From Oxyruncus cristatus (lineage: Eukaryota; Chordata; Aves; Passeriformes; Cotingidae): 64,000 nt of DNA. Under the pieces are notes generated by a model, which saw only the letters and a list, made by a program, of their open reading frames with translations, made no database searches and was not told the DNA's origin. Location: contig VXAY01001311.1 in NCBI GenBank assembly GCA_013399855.1, positions 101,812 through 165,811 on the forward strand, read 5' to 3'. The position numbers and the translations under genes are program-made. Shown piece after piece: positions 60,004 through 64,000 of the stretch (positions within the stretch are counted from its first letter, which is position 1; every line of letters starts with the position of its first letter).

Positions 60004-63000
60004 TGATAGTAACCTCTACTACCTGCAGGTACACTGGTGGGATGCCTTCCTCCAGAAAAGGAAGACAGTGTGGCAGTGAAGGAAAGTCCAACAGATTTTG
60101 CCTGCACTGGCAGAAACAGGTGGTATTGCAAGGCACTAGTATTGGAAGAGGTAAAATCTCAAGGCAGGTCTGCCCTGTTTGGCCACACTGGGTTATTCTG
60201 GCTTTGCATCCTGAGGAGGTTCGTGTGTTTTCTGTGCACCCTGGAGATGTTTACACCATCTTCCTGGCACGACTGTAAATTTTATGCAGAACAAGGCATA
60301 CATCTATTACATGCATATCTACACATATATGAATATCAGACCTGAGGGTTTAGTGGACAAATAGGTCACAGCTCAGTCACTCAGTTTAGTCAACACCGCC
60401 TTTGCTGGTAGATGCTACTGTTACAGGGTAACAAGCATCATCCTGACGTGTGTGAAGCTGGTTTTTAGCCTCTTTAATAAAGTACTCCGTAGAAGTGGTG
60501 ATTTATCCGAGGAACAAACCCATTGGGGCAGCCAGCTTTAATAGCCAAGAGCTAGAAAGTGCTCTTTCTAAATTAAACACGTTGTTGTGTTTCTTTGGGT
60601 TCTGTTTCTGTGTAGTCTGTGATGGAGGTACCTGTTTCCATTCACAAATGGATAAACACAAGAATACATTTACTCTTCCGACTCTGGGAAAAAGCTGTCT
60701 AGCAGGCTGATATGGAGGGGCCCAACGTACCTGGAATAATATGAAACACCTTTTTTGTATGTATTAGTTTACATACTGTGCTCAGGAAACAGGGTACAGA
60801 AACTTCCTTAAACCTCCAGGAACAATAGCTATTGTTGGTTGTTGATATGGCATGAGCTCATATCCAGGATACCGAGAAAGGAACTCCTGACTACAATAAA
60901 TAATATACTTCTTAACTCCCAGTGTGAAAGAATGTATTTATTGTTTTTCCAAAGAAAGATGGAGAAATAGGGCTTTAAAAGGAGGGCTTTGCTTGGGAGG
61001 ACAAAGGCTCTGATTTTTTTTTTTTTCTCTTAAAAATTCAATTAAGGAATTTTTTATGGAAGAAAGAAAGTTTTATAGTTGGATTCTCAACAGTCTGCAT
61101 TGAAATCTATTTTGAATTTGACTGTATTAAATGAAAATGATAAGATTACTGTGACAGGTCTATAAAGCTATTCCTTCTAACAGTTTTTTTTCTTGCCTTC
61201 CTCTGCAGTGGGGGTGAGAAACTATTCATCACACAGAGCTCAAAGCTCTTAGTCGAAGTTATACAGGAATATGTTTCTCTGGATTTTTACAAAGTTGATT
61301 AGGGTGAAGAAGCTTCTTTAATGCTACAGTCTGTCAGTCCTTTAGGAGCACAGCCTGAGTTGTTTGAAAGAGAAATTTGCAGAGCCCTGGCTGTTCTATC
61401 TCAAACTGACACTTACACTAGATTTAGTGGATACTCAAGACTAAATTGTGCACTACAAAAGGAAAGGCCTTGAAGGGAGCCTAATCTTTAAGTGGTATGC
61501 ACCAGTTAAAACACAGGAGTGGGAGTTAGGGGGCTCTGCAGCCTTTCTGATACTGTGGCACCAGTCACGTCACTCTGTAGAAGAAAAGGGGAAAGGTTCC
61601 TGTCTGTCCTGTGGATCCTCCACCTCCTGGGAGCGTTACCTCTTTTCATCCCTTTCATGCTTCCCAAGAGAGCCATCTGGAGTACTTTGGTGAAGTAAAA
61701 CTTTCTCACATACATCATTTTATTGAAATGTTAACCTCTGCAAAGCTTTGCTCATGTGGGTTTTGGGTTCAGAGGGAGTGCTTGCCTGGCCTCCTGGGGG
61801 TCTGGACTTTGTAACACTGGAGCCAAATCCTCACTCCCTACTCGGTCCCTTGGAGCAGACCCTCGTACCTCTGCACTCCCAGTCTTGCCATAAGCACCCA
61901 GCTAATGCCTGTGAGGTAGACTCCCCTGGAAAATTGAGTTATCTTTCCTTGTTCCTAAGATAAAAGGCAATGGACACTCAAAACTACTCTTGTTTTTAAA
62001 AATGTCTCCTGCCCTGAAGTCTGCTTTCAGACTACCCCAATGGCTACTTCAGATGTTCTGTGCATTAATATGGCTGTACAGGTGTCTTATAAGGGAAACT
62101 ATTGAGCCTTAGAGTGACAATTTCTTAAATGAAATGGTAAATTTTTTAAAGATAAGCTCAATCAATATTAAAACCCCAATAAATTCTGAGCACCAATGTC
62201 CGGCAGTGGGGTTTTTTTACAATACTATGTAGGGTCTGAGGCTCCAGTTTGCTGTAGAATTATGTATTGGCTACTGCATTGTATAGGTGTCACAGAAATA
62301 AATATCCAGTGTTATAGGCCTCACCTCCAACCCAGGTGAGGTGAAAAATGCAGAGTGACCTTTGATGGGTTATTTTTTCTTGACTTCTTTAAGTCACTTG
62401 CCCCTACTACTACACTGAGCAATTCTTGGAATATCAAAGTCTTTTGCTAACTTCTTCTGCAAATAATTCTTGGTTAGAGAGAACTCAGATTTTTCTTTTT
62501 AAGCATGTGCACTTTACGTGTGCTTCGAAGAGAACATGGCACTCTTTTGGTTCCTTGGTTGCAAGGCTTTAAAAATAAACTCAGTGCAATGTTGCAAATG
62601 AGATAAGATGCATACTTTGACATTTATTTTTGTTTCTCCAAATTTTAATGAGAAATTTAAATAACTTACTATGAAACATGCCTAGGAAGTGGTAAAGCTG
62701 TGCAGTGTGTGGCTTCAAGGGAAAAAGGGTCCAGTGCAAGTTGGTCTCTACAAACTGGCCAGTATTTGCTCAGCCTGGAGTTGGTGACACACTTAGGCCT
62801 AGCTCTTGATTTTCCAGGTGAAAAGCAAGAAACTTCAGATGACGCTTGTTCTGTGGTTTTTAGACTTTCTCCTTTTAAGGGCACACAGGAAAAGACTGAG
62901 CATCAGTCGTAAATCCCTGCAGGATGAAGCTGTGAAACTGCTTCTTAGCTGTTGGGTGCCAAGGCTGTGGTCCTGCAGGGACACCGGGCACATGCTCTGC

Positions 63001-64000
63001 ACTCGTTCAGAGCGCTCTGCACACACAGAGTGACCGACCTCCACACCGTCAGTAGCAAGGGAAAATCCCACTCTTACGAGCCACAGTCAGATCACCAAGT
63101 GAACCCCAGCCAGAACTGCTCCTGTAAAAATTAACCCATAAAACCATTAACCAGAGCGACGACATCCCCTCCAAACCTTCCCAGGTGTGTTTGCAGAATT
63201 ACATAAACCCCATAATCTGTCAGAAATGGGGCCATGTTCTGATGCCTGAAAGACAGGCACTTTTAAAATTATCTTGGGTTTAAGTAATGCTACCATATAT
63301 AAAGAATAAGAATAGTTTTCTTCTATGAGCTAATCAACAACCAGTTCCCTGTGGGATTTTCTTGTAGAAAATTAGGACCAGTTTATCTACTGGTGGTTAA
63401 AAATGACACCACTTAGTGCTGAAATGATGAGGACTTTCTAGTCCATCTAGTCTTATAACATCCTTCAACATGATTGCTTGTAATAAAATGTTTATAACTT
63501 ATGTATGATGGTGAGAAAAGTCTGGAAAAAAAAAGCATCTCACTTGACAGACAGAATTAAACTACATAATCTTTCAGAATGCAGAGACTTTGCTTCTATT
63601 TGAGAGCCCTTTTCTGAATGTTCACGTTCCATGGTAGACAACTGGACAGCTCAGGTGGTGTAAGTCTGAGTGTGAGAGAAGCAGGTTTAGAACAAATTTT
63701 GTAGGACTATTTTTGTTTCCTTGGAAAAATACAGGGATGTTAGTTTAGCAAGTTGAAGCTTTGACTAGAAGGTTTTATATTCTACACTTTCCACTGTATA
63801 ATCCAGCCACAAAAGCTGCTATAAAGGCGGCCTCTTAAATGTCCAAGGGCAACCTTGCCAAATTAGAATGACAAAACATTCCTTCCTAATGGGATAAGCC
63901 TTGTTCTCATACCTTCTGATCTGTTTCTATCTCCTCTGATTATTTTACAACAAAAAATAGAAGTTGCTGATCCGAAAGTACTGAAAATACTTAATCCTCA
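60004..64000. other. Intergenic sequence to the window end
   Basis: No exon, RNA gene or further interspersed repeat is recognised. The sequence is AT-rich with short T runs (for example at about 61015-61026). If the order seen in mammals holds, the next gene in this direction would be SOX5, but none of its exons can be seen here. Confidence 0.55.

Noticed and set aside
1..64000. CRISPR arrays, bacterial operons, phage or plasmid features.
   Set aside because: None is present. The sequence has vertebrate introns, CR1 and SINE repeats and no prokaryotic gene organisation.

Overview
This window looks like nuclear DNA from a bird, most likely a passerine. Four observations support this: CR1 LINE fragments, an about 145-bp SINE with a tRNA-Ile-like head and a CR1-type tail (the TguSINE1 architecture known from songbirds), a solo endogenous-retrovirus LTR of about 1 kb, and split exons in a low-gene-density, AT-rich background. 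There are no operons, ribosome binding sites or other prokaryotic features. Nearly all the open frames are chance frames in non-coding DNA.

The only gene I can identify is the 3' end of BCAT1 (cytosolic branched-chain amino acid aminotransferase) on the + strand. Its last four coding exons lie at 2880-2965, 5181-5321, 6421-6495 and 10431-10472. All four have proper splice sites and matching phases, and together they encode the C-terminal 113 residues, including the CVVC redox motif. The upstream exons lie before the window. The 3' UTR starts at 10473 and may run to the first canonical AATAAA at 12739-12744.

From about 12.8 kb to the end I recognise no gene. In mammals the 3' side of BCAT1 faces a large gene-poor interval leading to SOX5, and this window fits that picture, though no SOX5 exon is visible. 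The interval holds a SINE (38.0 kb), a solo LTR with a perfect 5-bp target duplication (45.63-46.68 kb), CR1 fragments (52.1, 59.5 and 59.8 kb), AT-rich blocks that resemble conserved non-coding elements (13.5, 41.4 and 42.7 kb), three CpG-enriched pockets (28.0, 53.4 and 55.3 kb), a CTCF-like motif (28.12 kb), a G15 homopolymer and a short assembly gap inside a poly-A run.

The most speculative observation is a set of open segments on the minus strand (0.8-1.1, 4.8-5.1, 9.2-9.35, 11.1-11.2, 18.1-18.2 and 32.2-32.4 kb, plus weaker ones). Each is bounded by plausible splice signals and some are rich in CpG. They could be exons of an unrecognised transcript running antisense to the 3' half of BCAT1. 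I recognise no homologue, and most neighbouring candidates do not match in splice phase, so chance is a serious alternative. They are reported as findings, not as genes.
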